Shown piece by piece: positions 1 to 8,009 of a DNA stretch of 64,000 bases. The notes beneath the pieces were generated by a model. That model saw only the letters and a program-made list of their open reading frames with translations, searched no databases and was not told where the DNA came from. Positions within the stretch are counted from its first letter, which is position 1; each line of letters starts with the position of its first letter. Source of the DNA: CAIKMD01 sp963729935. GTDB lineage: Bacteria > Pseudomonadota > Alphaproteobacteria > ATCC43930 > CGMCC-115725. A program made the translations under genes and the position numbers. Location: positions 1,178,001-1,242,000 of the forward strand of contig CAVSPW010000002.1 in assembly GCA_963729935.1 (NCBI GenBank). The letters run 5' to 3'.

Positions 1-991
1 AGGGCTTCTTGATCCCCGGCATGACCTCGACCGTGCGATAGCCCGCACCCGCGAGATAGCGCGGCAGGCCTTTGCGACCGCCGTTCAAGACCAGCTCGTT
101 GAGCAAGGGATCGAGCTTCAAGCCGCTTGCGATCGTGCCATGGGCCAGCCACGAACCGCCGCCGAAAGTTGGCGAGAGCAGGCGGCTGGAGAGGAGTTGG
201 TAACCGGCGGCCTTGACCGTCGCGGCAAAATTCTCGAGCGCCGGCGCGAGCACGGCGCGATAGGGCCGCTCGTCCAGAGCGACCGTCCCGTAGGATTCGA
301 CGAAGATGAGGTAGACATCCTGCGCCTTCAGCCCGGGGAGCGGGCCAAGCGCGGGTTGCGGCGCGGCGAGTGCGGCTTCGTAACGGCGGTCGAAACCGTG
401 CAGCACGGAAAAGGCGTTCCAAGCCGAAGCCGCCTGCCGCGATGCGGCGGTGAGGGCGCCGAGATTGACGATGCCATCCTTGCCCAGCGGCACGGCAATC
501 AGCGCGAAACCGACGATGGCGGCCAGCAGCGAGCGGGCGGCCGTATCCGGCCGCGCCATCGCGCGCTCGATGCCGGCAAGGGCACGGGCGACAAGAGCGA
601 GGACGAGGAGGAAGGCGAGAAAAGCAGCCAGGACGATCGCCGCGCCGCGCCATCCGGCCGCATCGAGGTAGAGGCTCAAGAGGTTGGGCACGTGACGCAG
701 ATCGAAATAAAGATCGAGTGGACGATCAAGGACCTGCTCCACCTTGCCGTCCACGAATTGCAGCGCGGTGAAAAGTACGATCACGAAGGCGATCAGCCAG
801 CGCAGCCGCGGCCCGATCCGGCGCGCGGCCAGCCCGACGAAAGCGAACAGGGCGAGAATCGCCAAGATCGCCAGGGGCGGCCGGGGGTCGAGGGTCAGGC
901 CGTGGGTGCTCGCGCTTGGCAGCGAGAGCGCCCAGAGAAAGGCGATCCCGAAAGCGAGGCCCGCGCGGTAGGGGCGGCGCGCGCGGATCAA
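1..991 (-). CDS. membrane-anchored sulfatase/phosphatase-superfamily protein (partial)
   Basis: Translating the minus strand gives an uninterrupted frame from a TTG at 989-991 to the left edge, so the C-terminal part is missing. The TTG overlaps the stop of the upstream aminotransferase (TTGA). About five hydrophobic helices come first (for example LAILAILALFAFVGLAA and WLIAFVIVLFTALQFV), followed by a soluble part with DVYLIFVESYG and GGGSWLAHGTIASGL. That layout matches inner-membrane proteins of the alkaline phosphatase/sulfatase superfamily (LTA-synthase or EptA-like), which transfer or hydrolyse phospho- or sulfo-groups outside the membrane; ESYG fits the start of the metal-binding domain. 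The substrate cannot be told. The start codon is inferred from the overlap; no ATG precedes the membrane segments in this frame. Confidence 0.72.
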   Translation of the reverse strand, partial: MIRARRPYRAGLAFGIAFLWALSLPSASTHGLTLDPRPPLAILAILALFAFVGLAARRIGPRLRWLIAFVIVLFTALQFVDGKVEQVLDRPLDLYFDLRHVPNLLSLYLDAAGWRGAAIVLAAFLAFLLVLALVARALAGIERAMARPDTAARSLLAAIVGFALIAVPLGKDGIVNLGALTAASRQAASAWNAFSVLHGFDRRYEAALAAPQPALGPLPGLKAQDVYLIFVESYGTVALDERPYRAVLAPALENFAATVKAAGYQLLSSRLLSPTFGGGSWLAHGTIASGLKLDPLLNELVLNGGRKGLPRYLAGAGYRTVEVMPGIKKP

Positions 992-2163
992 GGCGCGGCC
1001 TTGAAAACTGCGCCGAAGCGTTCGTACTCGCCCGGTTCATTGTAGGCTTGCGCCGCAATCCTCACCCAGAGCGCGCCTTGAAGCGCGACGAACGACGCCT
1101 CGATGCGATGGCGTTCCGAGACGTCGCGCGCCAGCGCGGCGATTCGCGCCGCATCGGCCGCACCGGCCAAGGGCAAGCGCAGCGTCGCCATGGCGCCGAA
1201 CGCGCCGACCGGACCCGTCATTTCCGTGCGCCAGAGCCGGCTCAGCCGCGTTGCCGCGTCATGCGCCAGCGCGGTGTTTCGCGCCATCAGCGCGGCGCCG
1301 CCGAGACGCGCATGGAAATCGATCGCCGAGGGGACGGCGAGCGCCGCCGTCACGTCGCGGGTGCCCGTCCATTCGAATTCGCTTTGGAATCCTGCGCCGT
1401 AGCCATGCGAGATCGCGAGCGGATGGGTCATCCCCTGCACTTCTCTGGCCGCCCAGAGAAAGCCGCAGCTTCGGGGCGCAAAGAACCATTTGTGGAGATT
1501 GCCGATATACCAATCCGCGCCGAGGGCGGCCAGGTCGAGCACGATCATTCCGGGCGCATGCGCGCCGTCGATCATCACGCGCGCGCCGGCTTCATGCGCG
1601 AGGCGCGTCAGTTCGGCGACCGGAAGGATGAGCGCGCTATGCGAAGCGATATGATCGAAGATCGCAAGCCGGGTGCGAAAGCTGAGCCGGGCCGCCACGG
1701 CGCGCAGCACCGCCCCGTCATCGGCGATCGGCAGCGCCAGCTCGACCTCGACGAGGCGGGCGCCGCTGCGCGCGGCCGCATACTGCGCGGCCTTGCGAAT
1801 CGCCGGATAGGAAAGGCTCGTGATCAAGATTTCGTCGCCCGGCTCGAAATCGAGCGCGCGCAGCACCGCATTGAGACCCGTGGTCGCGTTCTCGACGAAG
1901 ACCAGATCTTCGACGGCTGCGCCAACGGCTTCGGCCAGCGGCCGCAAAGCCTCGCGCAAAGCTTCTTCCAACTCGAAGGCGAGAAACCGATTCGGATTGC
2001 GCTCGATGCGCGCACGCCATTGGTCTTGGACCGCGAGCACCGCCCGCGGCGTCAGCCCGAAAGCGCCGTGATTGAGATAAGCGACACCCGGATCGAGCTG
2101 CCAGTGTTCGCGCGCGGCGGCTCCCCATCGCGAAGATCCTTGTTGATCGGACGTCGGCGTCAT
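988..2163 (-). CDS. class V aminotransferase (isopenicillin N epimerase-like)
   Basis: A 391-residue PLP enzyme of fold type I. The N-terminus carries YLNHGAFGLTP, typical of the isopenicillin-N-epimerase/cysteine desulfurase-like class V group. NATTGLN (92-98) should bind the cofactor phosphate, D199 in MIDGAHAPG should pair with the pyridine nitrogen, and K225 in GNLHKWFFAP should be the Schiff-base lysine. The frame is open upstream for 57 more codons, but the ATG at 2163 starts where homology starts and has AAGGAG 13 bases upstream. The reaction is unknown: members include epimerases, desulfurases and aminotransferases. It is co-directional and overlapping with the membrane phosphatase-like gene, so they are probably co-transcribed. 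Confidence 0.85.
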   Translation of the reverse strand: MTPTSDQQGSSRWGAAAREHWQLDPGVAYLNHGAFGLTPRAVLAVQDQWRARIERNPNRFLAFELEEALREALRPLAEAVGAAVEDLVFVENATTGLNAVLRALDFEPGDEILITSLSYPAIRKAAQYAAARSGARLVEVELALPIADDGAVLRAVAARLSFRTRLAIFDHIASHSALILPVAELTRLAHEAGARVMIDGAHAPGMIVLDLAALGADWYIGNLHKWFFAPRSCGFLWAAREVQGMTHPLAISHGYGAGFQSEFEWTGTRDVTAALAVPSAIDFHARLGGAALMARNTALAHDAATRLSRLWRTEMTGPVGAFGAMATLRLPLAGAADAARIAALARDVSERHRIEASFVALQGALWVRIAAQAYNEPGEYERFGAVFKAAP

Positions 2164-2396
2164 CGTGTCGCACGTTCTCCTTGGTCTGTCTGATGCTTCA
2201 AGTGAAGCTCTCCCATGCTTTTCGGAAATTATGAAGGAATTTTTGATGGACCGGGTTTGGTATAGGAGCGCATCAGCATCCCTCGGCGGAAAAGCCCGTC
2301 GCGTCGCCGCCGTGCCTAACACGGAATTTAACATCAGCGCGACCGGATCGGCCCCCGCCCTTCCCCTTGCGCATGCTTCGAGCTAGAGCGGGCGCC

Positions 2397-3434
2397 ATGC
2401 GGGTCGATGAATTCGATTTCACCTTTCCGCGCGAGCTCATCGCCGAGCGGCCGATCGAACCGCGCGACGCCGCGCGTCTCTTGCGCGTGGCGCGCGGGAT
2501 CGAGGATCGGCACGTCGCCGAGTTGCCGCTTTTGCTGCGTGCCGGCGATGTGCTGGTGGTCAACGATACGCGCGTCATTCCAGTACGGCTCCAGGCCCGG
2601 CGCGGCGCCGCGACCATGGAAGTCACCCTGCATCGCGATATGGGCGGCGGGATTTGGCGCGCTTTTGCCAAAGGCGCGCGCCGGTTGAAGCCGGGCGATG
2701 AATTGACGTTCGGCGAAGGGTTTGCCGCCGCGGTCGCGCGAAAAGAACCCGAAGGCGATGTCGTCCTGCGCTTTGCGCAAGAGGGCGCAGCCCTGCGCGC
2801 GCTCTTGGAGCGGTACGGTCAGATGCCGCTGCCGCCCTATATCCACCGCGCCAAATCCGGCGATCCCCACGATCGAGAGGATTACCAGACAGTCTTCGCC
2901 GCGCGCGACGGCGCGGTCGCGGCGCCGACAGCGGGCCTCCATTTCACGCCGGCGCTCATTGCGGCGCTCCGCCAGGCCGGGATCGTGTTCGAGACCGTGA
3001 CCTTGCATGTCGGCGCCGGGACGTTTCTTCCGGTGAAGGCCGAGGATACGAAGGATCACCGCATGCATGCCGAATTCGGCGCGATTGATCCCGGGACGGC
3101 GGAGCGCCTCAACGCGGCGCGCGAATCGGGCCGCCGTATCGTGGCCGTCGGCACCACAAGCCTGCGGCTTCTGGAGAGCGCGGCGGATGAGAACGGCAAG
3201 ATCGCGCCCTTCGCCGGGGAGACCGCGCTCTTCATCACGCCGGGCTATCGCTTTCGCGCGGTGGACGTGCTGCTCACGAATTTTCATCTGCCGCGCTCGA
3301 CCCTTTTCATGCTCGTCGCGGCCTTTGCCGGGCTGGAGCGCATGAAAGCGGCCTACGCGCATGCGATCGAACAGCACTACCGGTTCTTCTCCTATGGCGA
3401 TGCGTGCTTGCTTTTTCCCGAGGGTGCTGCGTGA
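2397..3434 (+). CDS. queA: S-adenosylmethionine:tRNA ribosyltransferase-isomerase QueA
   Basis: QueA transfers and isomerises the ribosyl group of SAM onto preQ1-modified tRNA to make epoxyqueuosine, a cytosolic step of queuosine synthesis. The 345-residue product has the family N-terminus VDEFDFTFPRELIAERP and the conserved blocks DVLVVNDTRVIPVRL, GAVAAPTAGLHFT, HVGAGTFLPVK and LLTNFHLPRSTLFMLV. The ATG at 2397 was chosen over an in-frame ATG at 2367 because the family begins at MRVDEFDF. It is the first gene of queA-tgt-queF-queG; its TGA stop overlaps the tgt GTG start. No preQ1 riboswitch is evident in the 230-base upstream gap. Confidence 0.96.
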   Translation: MRVDEFDFTFPRELIAERPIEPRDAARLLRVARGIEDRHVAELPLLLRAGDVLVVNDTRVIPVRLQARRGAATMEVTLHRDMGGGIWRAFAKGARRLKPGDELTFGEGFAAAVARKEPEGDVVLRFAQEGAALRALLERYGQMPLPPYIHRAKSGDPHDREDYQTVFAARDGAVAAPTAGLHFTPALIAALRQAGIVFETVTLHVGAGTFLPVKAEDTKDHRMHAEFGAIDPGTAERLNAARESGRRIVAVGTTSLRLLESAADENGKIAPFAGETALFITPGYRFRAVDVLLTNFHLPRSTLFMLVAAFAGLERMKAAYAHAIEQHYRFFSYGDACLLFPEGAA

Positions 3435-4552
3435 TCGGGTTTGACGTGCTGACGCGAGACGGCGCGGCGCGGCGCGGGCGCTTGACCACGGCCCGCGGCA
3501 GGATCGAGACACCCGCCTTCATGCCGGTCGGCACGGCGGCCACCGTCAAGGCGATGCGGCCCGAGGAGGTGGCGTCGACCGGCGCCGATATCATTCTCGC
3601 CAATACCTATCATCTGATGCTGCGCCCCGGCGCCGAGCGCATCGCGGAACTGGGCGGGCTCCACCGCTTCATGAATTGGCCGCGCCCGATCCTCACCGAT
3701 TCGGGCGGCTATCAGGTGATGTCGCTAGCCAAGCTGCGCGAGATCGGCGAACGCGGCGTCGTCTTCCGCTCGCATCTCGACGGTACGCGTATGGAGCTGA
3801 CGCCCGAGCGCTCGGTCGAGATCCAGCGGCTCCTGGACGCCGACATCGCCATGACCTTCGATGAATGCACGCCTTTTCCGGCGACCGAGGACGAAGCGCG
3901 GATCTCGATGGAATTATCGATGCGGTGGGCCGCGCGCTCCAAGGACGCGTTCCGCGCGCGCGATGGCGCCGGGCTCTTCGGCATCGTCCAGGGCGGTGTC
4001 TATCCCGGCTTGCGCACGCGATCGGCGGCGGCGCTCATCGAAATCGGCTTCGACGGCTATGCGGTCGGCGGGCTTGCCGTCGGCGAAGGCCAGGAAGCGA
4101 TGTTCAAGGTGATCGAGGAGACCGTGCCCGCGCTGCCGGCCGACCGGCCGCGCTATCTAATGGGCGTCGGCAAACCTGCCGACATCGTCGGCGCGGTTAA
4201 GCGCGGCATCGACATGTTCGATTGCGTGCTGCCGACGCGCTCGGGCCGCACCGCGCAGGCCTTCACCGCGCGCGGCACGGTCAATCTGCGCAATGCGCGC
4301 CACGCCGCGGACCCGCGCCCGCTCGAAGAGAGCTGCGATTGCCCGGCTTGCACGCGGTACAGCCGCGCCTATCTTCATCACCTCGCCAAGGCGAACGAGA
4401 TCCTCGGCGCCATGCTGTTGACGCAGCACAATCTTCGCTATTATGGCCGTCTTATGCGGGATTTGCGCGAGGCCATCGCTTCGGGCCGGCTCGCCGATCA
4501 CGCCGCCGGTTTCGCCGAAACCGAGGCGCTGGGCGACATCCCGCCGCTGTGA
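3431..4552 (+). CDS. tgt: tRNA-guanine transglycosylase Tgt
   Basis: Tgt swaps guanine 34 of GUN-anticodon tRNAs for preQ1. With the GTG start at 3431, which overlaps the queA stop as GTGA, the protein is 373 residues, the normal bacterial length; an ATG at 3404 would add nine residues inside queA. D90 in LTDSGGYQVMSL is the expected general acid/base, D264 in MFDCVLPTR the covalent nucleophile, and GIVQGG lies in the substrate pocket. The zinc site is C302, C304, C307 (CDCPAC) and probably H333. It sits between the enzyme acting after it (QueA) and the one supplying preQ1 (QueF). Confidence 0.96.
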   Translation: MIGFDVLTRDGAARRGRLTTARGRIETPAFMPVGTAATVKAMRPEEVASTGADIILANTYHLMLRPGAERIAELGGLHRFMNWPRPILTDSGGYQVMSLAKLREIGERGVVFRSHLDGTRMELTPERSVEIQRLLDADIAMTFDECTPFPATEDEARISMELSMRWAARSKDAFRARDGAGLFGIVQGGVYPGLRTRSAAALIEIGFDGYAVGGLAVGEGQEAMFKVIEETVPALPADRPRYLMGVGKPADIVGAVKRGIDMFDCVLPTRSGRTAQAFTARGTVNLRNARHAADPRPLEESCDCPACTRYSRAYLHHLAKANEILGAMLLTQHNLRYYGRLMRDLREAIASGRLADHAAGFAETEALGDIPPL

Positions 4553-4564
4553 AGGCTCGCCGCG

Positions 4565-5029
4565 ATGACTGATTCGAATTACCGCGATCTGAAGCTGCTC
4601 GGCACGCATGCGCCGCTTCCGGCCTCGCCCGAGGCAGCGCTGCTCGAGCGCGTGCCCAATCCGCATCCGAAAGAGACTTATCTCGTGCGCTTCACCGCGC
4701 CCGAATTCACCACGCTTTGCCCGGTCACGGGACAGCCGGATTTCGCCCATCTCGTCATCGATTACTTGCCCGATCAATTCCTGATCGAGAGCAAATCCCT
4801 GAAGCTCTTCCTCGGCTCGTTCCGCAATCAAGGGGCCTTCCACGAGGATTGCACCTTGACGATCGCCAAGCGCGTGATCGATGCGATCGCGCCGCGCTGG
4901 CTGCGGATCGGCGGCTATTGGTATCCGCGCGGCGGCATGCCGATCGACGTCTTCTACCAGACCGGCGAGCCGCCCGCCGGGTTGTGGCTTCCCGATCCCG
5001 GCGTCGCGCCCTATCGCGGACGCGGCTGA
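4565..5029 (+). CDS. queF: NADPH-dependent 7-cyano-7-deazaguanine reductase QueF
   Basis: QueF reduces the nitrile of preQ0 to the amine preQ1 using NADPH. The 154-residue length is that of the short unimodular type I enzyme. C52 in TTLCPVTGQPDF is the thioimide-forming cysteine and D59 the proton donor; the QueF motif ESKSLKLF is at 75-82, with H93-E94 following. It begins 12 bases after tgt and ends one base before queG, so it belongs to the queuosine operon. The genes making preQ0 (queC, queD, queE, folE) are not in this window. Confidence 0.95.
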   Translation: MTDSNYRDLKLLGTHAPLPASPEAALLERVPNPHPKETYLVRFTAPEFTTLCPVTGQPDFAHLVIDYLPDQFLIESKSLKLFLGSFRNQGAFHEDCTLTIAKRVIDAIAPRWLRIGGYWYPRGGMPIDVFYQTGEPPAGLWLPDPGVAPYRGRG

Positions 5030-5030
5030 G

Positions 5031-6152
5031 ATGCCGGCGGACGCCAAGGCGGCGATCCGCAGCGCAGCACTCGAATTGGGCTTCGACGCGGTCGGTTTCG
5101 CGCGCCCCGAGCTGGCCCAAGCGGCGCGGCGCGATCTCGAAGCATTCCTGGCGCAAGGCTATCACGGCGATATGGGCTGGCTCGCGGCGCGCGCGGGCGA
5201 GCGCGGCGATCCCAAAACGCTGTGGCCCGAGGTCAGGACAGTCGTCGTCCTCGGACTCAATTACGCGCCGGGCGAGGACCCGCTTGCCGGGCTTGGCGCG
5301 CGCCGGCGCGGCAATATTTCGGTCTATGCGCGCGGGTGCGACTATCACGAGGTGATGAAGTCGCGCTTGAAGCTCCTGGCGCGGCGAATCGTCGAGACCT
5401 CGCCCGGCGAGCTCAAAATCTTCGTCGATACCGCGCCGGTGATGGAAAAGCCGTTGGCCATGAGTGCCGGCATCGGCTGGCAGGGCAAGCACACCAATCT
5501 CGTCTCGCGCGATTACGGCTCGTGGCTTTTTCTCGGCGAGATCTATCTGAGCCTCGCGCTTGCGCCCGACGCGAGCGAGACCGATCACTGCGGCGCATGC
5601 CGTGCCTGCCTCGATGCCTGCCCGACGCGCGCCTTTCCCGCACCCTATCGCATCGACGCGCGGCGCTGCATTTCCTACCTCACCATCGAGCACAAGGGAC
5701 ACATCCCGAGCGAATTGCGCGCGCCGATCGGCAACCGGATCTATGGCTGCGACGATTGCCTCGCCGTTTGCCCGTGGAACAAATTCGCCAAAACCGCCCG
5801 CGAAGTCCGCTTTGCCGCGCGCGGCGAGACCGCCGAATTGGCCGATCTCGTCCAACTCGACGATGCAGGGTTTCGCAAGCACTTCGCCGGAACGCCCTTG
5901 AAGCGCACCGGCCGCGACCGCTTCATCCGCAACGTCCTCATCGCCATCGGCAATGCCGGCGAGCGCGGCTTCGCACCGCTGGTTGCCGAGCGGCTCGATG
6001 ACGCCTCGCCCCTAGTGCGGGCCATGGCGGTCTGGTCCTTGGCGCGGCTCGGCGATCCCCGAGATTTCGCCGAAATGCGCGAGCGATCTCTGGCGCAGGA
6101 AGACGATGCAGCCGTCCGCGCCGAGTGGCTCGCCGCCGAGCCGCCGCTCTGA
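5031..6152 (+). CDS. queG: epoxyqueuosine reductase QueG
   Basis: QueG uses cobalamin and two 4Fe-4S clusters to reduce epoxyqueuosine to queuosine in tRNA. The protein is 373 residues from the ATG at 5031, one base after the queF stop. The N-terminal cobalamin-binding half contains VDTAPVMEK (D133 is the likely acid). The ferredoxin-like module has C187-x2-C190-x2-C193-x3-C197-P and C240-x2-C243-x3-C247-P, plus C213 in RRCISYL. The C-terminal ~80 residues look like a HEAT-like repeat (LVRAMAVWSLARLGD). An upstream in-frame ATG at 4881 lies in queF and has no family similarity. Q rather than epoxyqueuosine should therefore be the end product. Confidence 0.95.
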   Translation: MPADAKAAIRSAALELGFDAVGFARPELAQAARRDLEAFLAQGYHGDMGWLAARAGERGDPKTLWPEVRTVVVLGLNYAPGEDPLAGLGARRRGNISVYARGCDYHEVMKSRLKLLARRIVETSPGELKIFVDTAPVMEKPLAMSAGIGWQGKHTNLVSRDYGSWLFLGEIYLSLALAPDASETDHCGACRACLDACPTRAFPAPYRIDARRCISYLTIEHKGHIPSELRAPIGNRIYGCDDCLAVCPWNKFAKTAREVRFAARGETAELADLVQLDDAGFRKHFAGTPLKRTGRDRFIRNVLIAIGNAGERGFAPLVAERLDDASPLVRAMAVWSLARLGDPRDFAEMRERSLAQEDDAAVRAEWLAAEPPL

Positions 6153-6238
6153 CGAACCATCAAGACTCCTTTCGAGGAAAATCGATCGAAATTGCATGCC
6201 AAGCCTACCAAGCACATCCAAAAAATTCATTCATTCGA

Positions 6239-6267
6239 TTGACAGGTTCATTCGAATGAGATATTTT
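6239..6267 (+). promoter_or_regulatory. sigma-70 promoter with palindromic operator for cecR operon
   Basis: TTGACA at 6239-6244 and TATTTT at 6262-6267 are separated by exactly 17 bases. A perfect 12-bp palindrome, TCATTCGAATGA, fills 6248-6259 inside the spacer, and a near copy, TCATTCGATTGA, is at 6231-6242. A regulator bound here would block RNA polymerase, as expected of TetR autoregulation. The predicted transcription start (about 6274) coincides with the ATGATG start of the TetR-type gene. Sequence matches are seen directly; binding by the adjacent gene product is inferred. Confidence 0.75.
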
Positions 6268-6273
6268 TCAAAA

Positions 6274-6993
6274 ATGATGCCGCGAGAGAGCCAAGCTTCG
6301 CCGTCGCGCGCCAGGGGCCGGCGCGAGGACATGCGCAATAAACTATTGGAGGCCTCGATCGACGTTTTTGCCAAGCACGGCTTCGGCGGCGCCTCGACCC
6401 GCATGCTGGCCCGGGCGGCCGGCGCGAATTTGCAGGCGATTCCGTATTATTTCGGCGGCAAGCAAGGCCTCTACCTCGCCGCCGCCGACTACATCGCGGA
6501 GCGGATTCGGGGCCATGTCGGGCCCGTCGCCGGGCGTATCCGCGCGCGGCTGGCGACGCAAGATCTGGGCGCGGGCGGCGTGCCACTCTCCGCCGCCGAG
6601 GCCAGCGTGCTCCTCGCTGAAATGTTCCGCGCCGCGGCACGACTGATGGTCAGCGCCGAATCGGCGCATTGGGCGCGTTTCATGGTCAGCGAGCAGATGG
6701 AGCCGACCGAGGCCTTCGAGCGCATCTATGCGCAGGTGATGTCGCCGCTGCTGGAGACGGCGCGCGCCCTGGTCGGCACGCTTTTGGGCCAGGATCCGAG
6801 CAGCGAAACGGTGCGCGTCCGCACCCTCGCCCTGCTGGGCCAAGTCCTCGTCTTCCGCGTCGCGCGTGCAGCGGTCATGCGCCAGATGGGGTGGCAGGAA
6901 GTGGGTCCGCACGAGCTCGCCCTGATCGACGACATGATCGCGGGGACTGTCAGCGCGCTCAAGCCGGCACTCGGCTCGGCGGTGTCGCCATGA
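6274..6993 (+). CDS. cecR: TetR-family transcriptional regulator, CecR-like
   Basis: An N-terminal TetR helix-turn-helix (roughly residues 20-65: LLEASIDVFAKHGFGGAST, then LQAIPYYFGGKQGLY) is followed by a ligand-binding all-helical domain like that of CecR/YbiH. The order regulator-HlyD-double ABC-two ABC-2 permeases is the same as E. coli cecR-ybhGFSR, where CecR represses the exporter and responds to drug stress. I place the start at 6274 because the near-consensus promoter puts transcription start there; upstream ATGs (6256, 6106) lie in or before the promoter. The mRNA may be leaderless. ATG 6331 is a less likely start because it would trim the helix-turn-helix. The stop overlaps ybhG (ATGA). 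Confidence 0.83.
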   Translation: MMPRESQASPSRARGRREDMRNKLLEASIDVFAKHGFGGASTRMLARAAGANLQAIPYYFGGKQGLYLAAADYIAERIRGHVGPVAGRIRARLATQDLGAGGVPLSAAEASVLLAEMFRAAARLMVSAESAHWARFMVSEQMEPTEAFERIYAQVMSPLLETARALVGTLLGQDPSSETVRVRTLALLGQVLVFRVARAAVMRQMGWQEVGPHELALIDDMIAGTVSALKPALGSAVSP

Positions 6994-8006
6994 AGCGCGT
7001 CGCCATCATCTTGGTCCTGGTGCTTGTCGCCATTGGCGCCGCGGCCTGGGCGCTCGATCTGCCCAGCCGCCTCGGCTGGCGCACGGACGAAGCGCAGACG
7101 CTGACCCTCTACGGCAACATCGATATCCGGCAGGTGGAATTGGGATTCCGCGTCGCCGGGCGCATTGCCGCGGTGAAATTCGAGGAAGGCGAAAGCGTCA
7201 AGGCCGGCACTCTTCTTGCCCTTCTCGATACCCGGCCCTACCAGGACAAGGTCAACGCGGCGCAGGCACAACTCGTCCAACAGGAGGCGACCTTGCAGAA
7301 GGTCGAAGCCGGGCCGCGTCCAGCCGAGATCGCGCAAGGCCGCGCGAACCTCGCCGAGCGCCAAGCCGATCTCGCCAATGCCCAGCAGGCTTTCGAGCGC
7401 GCGAAGAAGCTGCGCCCCGCTGGCGCGATCTCGCAAGCCGCGCTCGACGATGCGCGGGCCGCCCAAGGCATGGCGGTAGCCCGCGACGCGGCGGCCCGGG
7501 AAGCCCTCGCGCTGCTCGAGGAAGGCTCGCGACCCGAAGACATCGCCGCCGCGCGCGCGAGCGTCCTCATGGCGCAAGCCAATCTGGCTGCCGCCCAGAC
7601 CGATCTGGCCGATACGCAATTGGTCGCGCCGGCCGACGGAATCATTCTCTCGCGCGTGCACGAGCCGGGCGCGATCATGGGGCCCAGCAACGTCGTCTAT
7701 GTGCTGTCGCTCATCCAGCCCGTCTGGGTACGCGCCTATATCGCTGAGCCTCAGCTCGGACGGATTCATCCCGGCATGGCCGTAACGGTGACGAACGACA
7801 CCGCGCCGGAGCACGCCTATCGCGCCCATATCGGCTTCATTTCGCCGGTCGCGGAATTCACGCCGAAATCGGTCGAGACGCCGGAGCTGAGGACCGATCT
7901 CGTCTATCGCCTGCGCGTGATCGTCGACGACGCCGATCAGGGGCTGCGCCAGGGCATGCCGGTGACGCTCCACGTTCCGCTCGCTTCCCCGTCCGGCGCC
8001 GGCTGA
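6990..8006 (+). CDS. ybhG: HlyD-family membrane fusion protein YbhG
   Basis: A periplasmic adaptor of 338 residues. An N-terminal signal anchor (VAIILVLVLVAIGAAAWAL) is followed by the barrel-sandwich half ELGFRVAGRIAAVKFEEGESVKAG, a long alpha-helical hairpin rich in Ala/Gln (about 90-200: repeated AQ, NLAERQADL, NLAAAQTDLADT), the second lipoyl half (LVAPADGIILSRVHEPGA) and a beta-barrel. It should link the inner-membrane ABC-2 exporter to an outer-membrane channel such as TolC, which is not encoded here. The start overlaps the cecR stop as ATGA, and the ABC ATPase gene follows three bases after its end. Confidence 0.9.
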   Translation: MKRVAIILVLVLVAIGAAAWALDLPSRLGWRTDEAQTLTLYGNIDIRQVELGFRVAGRIAAVKFEEGESVKAGTLLALLDTRPYQDKVNAAQAQLVQQEATLQKVEAGPRPAEIAQGRANLAERQADLANAQQAFERAKKLRPAGAISQAALDDARAAQGMAVARDAAAREALALLEEGSRPEDIAAARASVLMAQANLAAAQTDLADTQLVAPADGIILSRVHEPGAIMGPSNVVYVLSLIQPVWVRAYIAEPQLGRIHPGMAVTVTNDTAPEHAYRAHIGFISPVAEFTPKSVETPELRTDLVYRLRVIVDDADQGLRQGMPVTLHVPLASPSGAG

Positions 8007-8009
8007 ACG

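Noticed and set aside
916..2193. Plus-strand open frame of 425 codons opposite the aminotransferase
   Set aside because: Antisense shadow of a gene with clear PLP motifs; Arg-rich and without similarity to anything known.
2253..2274. TTGATG...TATAGG as a queA promoter
   Set aside because: The two boxes are only 12-13 bases apart, too close for sigma-70.
2164..2396. preQ1 riboswitch upstream of queA
   Set aside because: I could find no short C-rich loop followed by an A-rich tail able to pair as in preQ1-I or -II aptamers.
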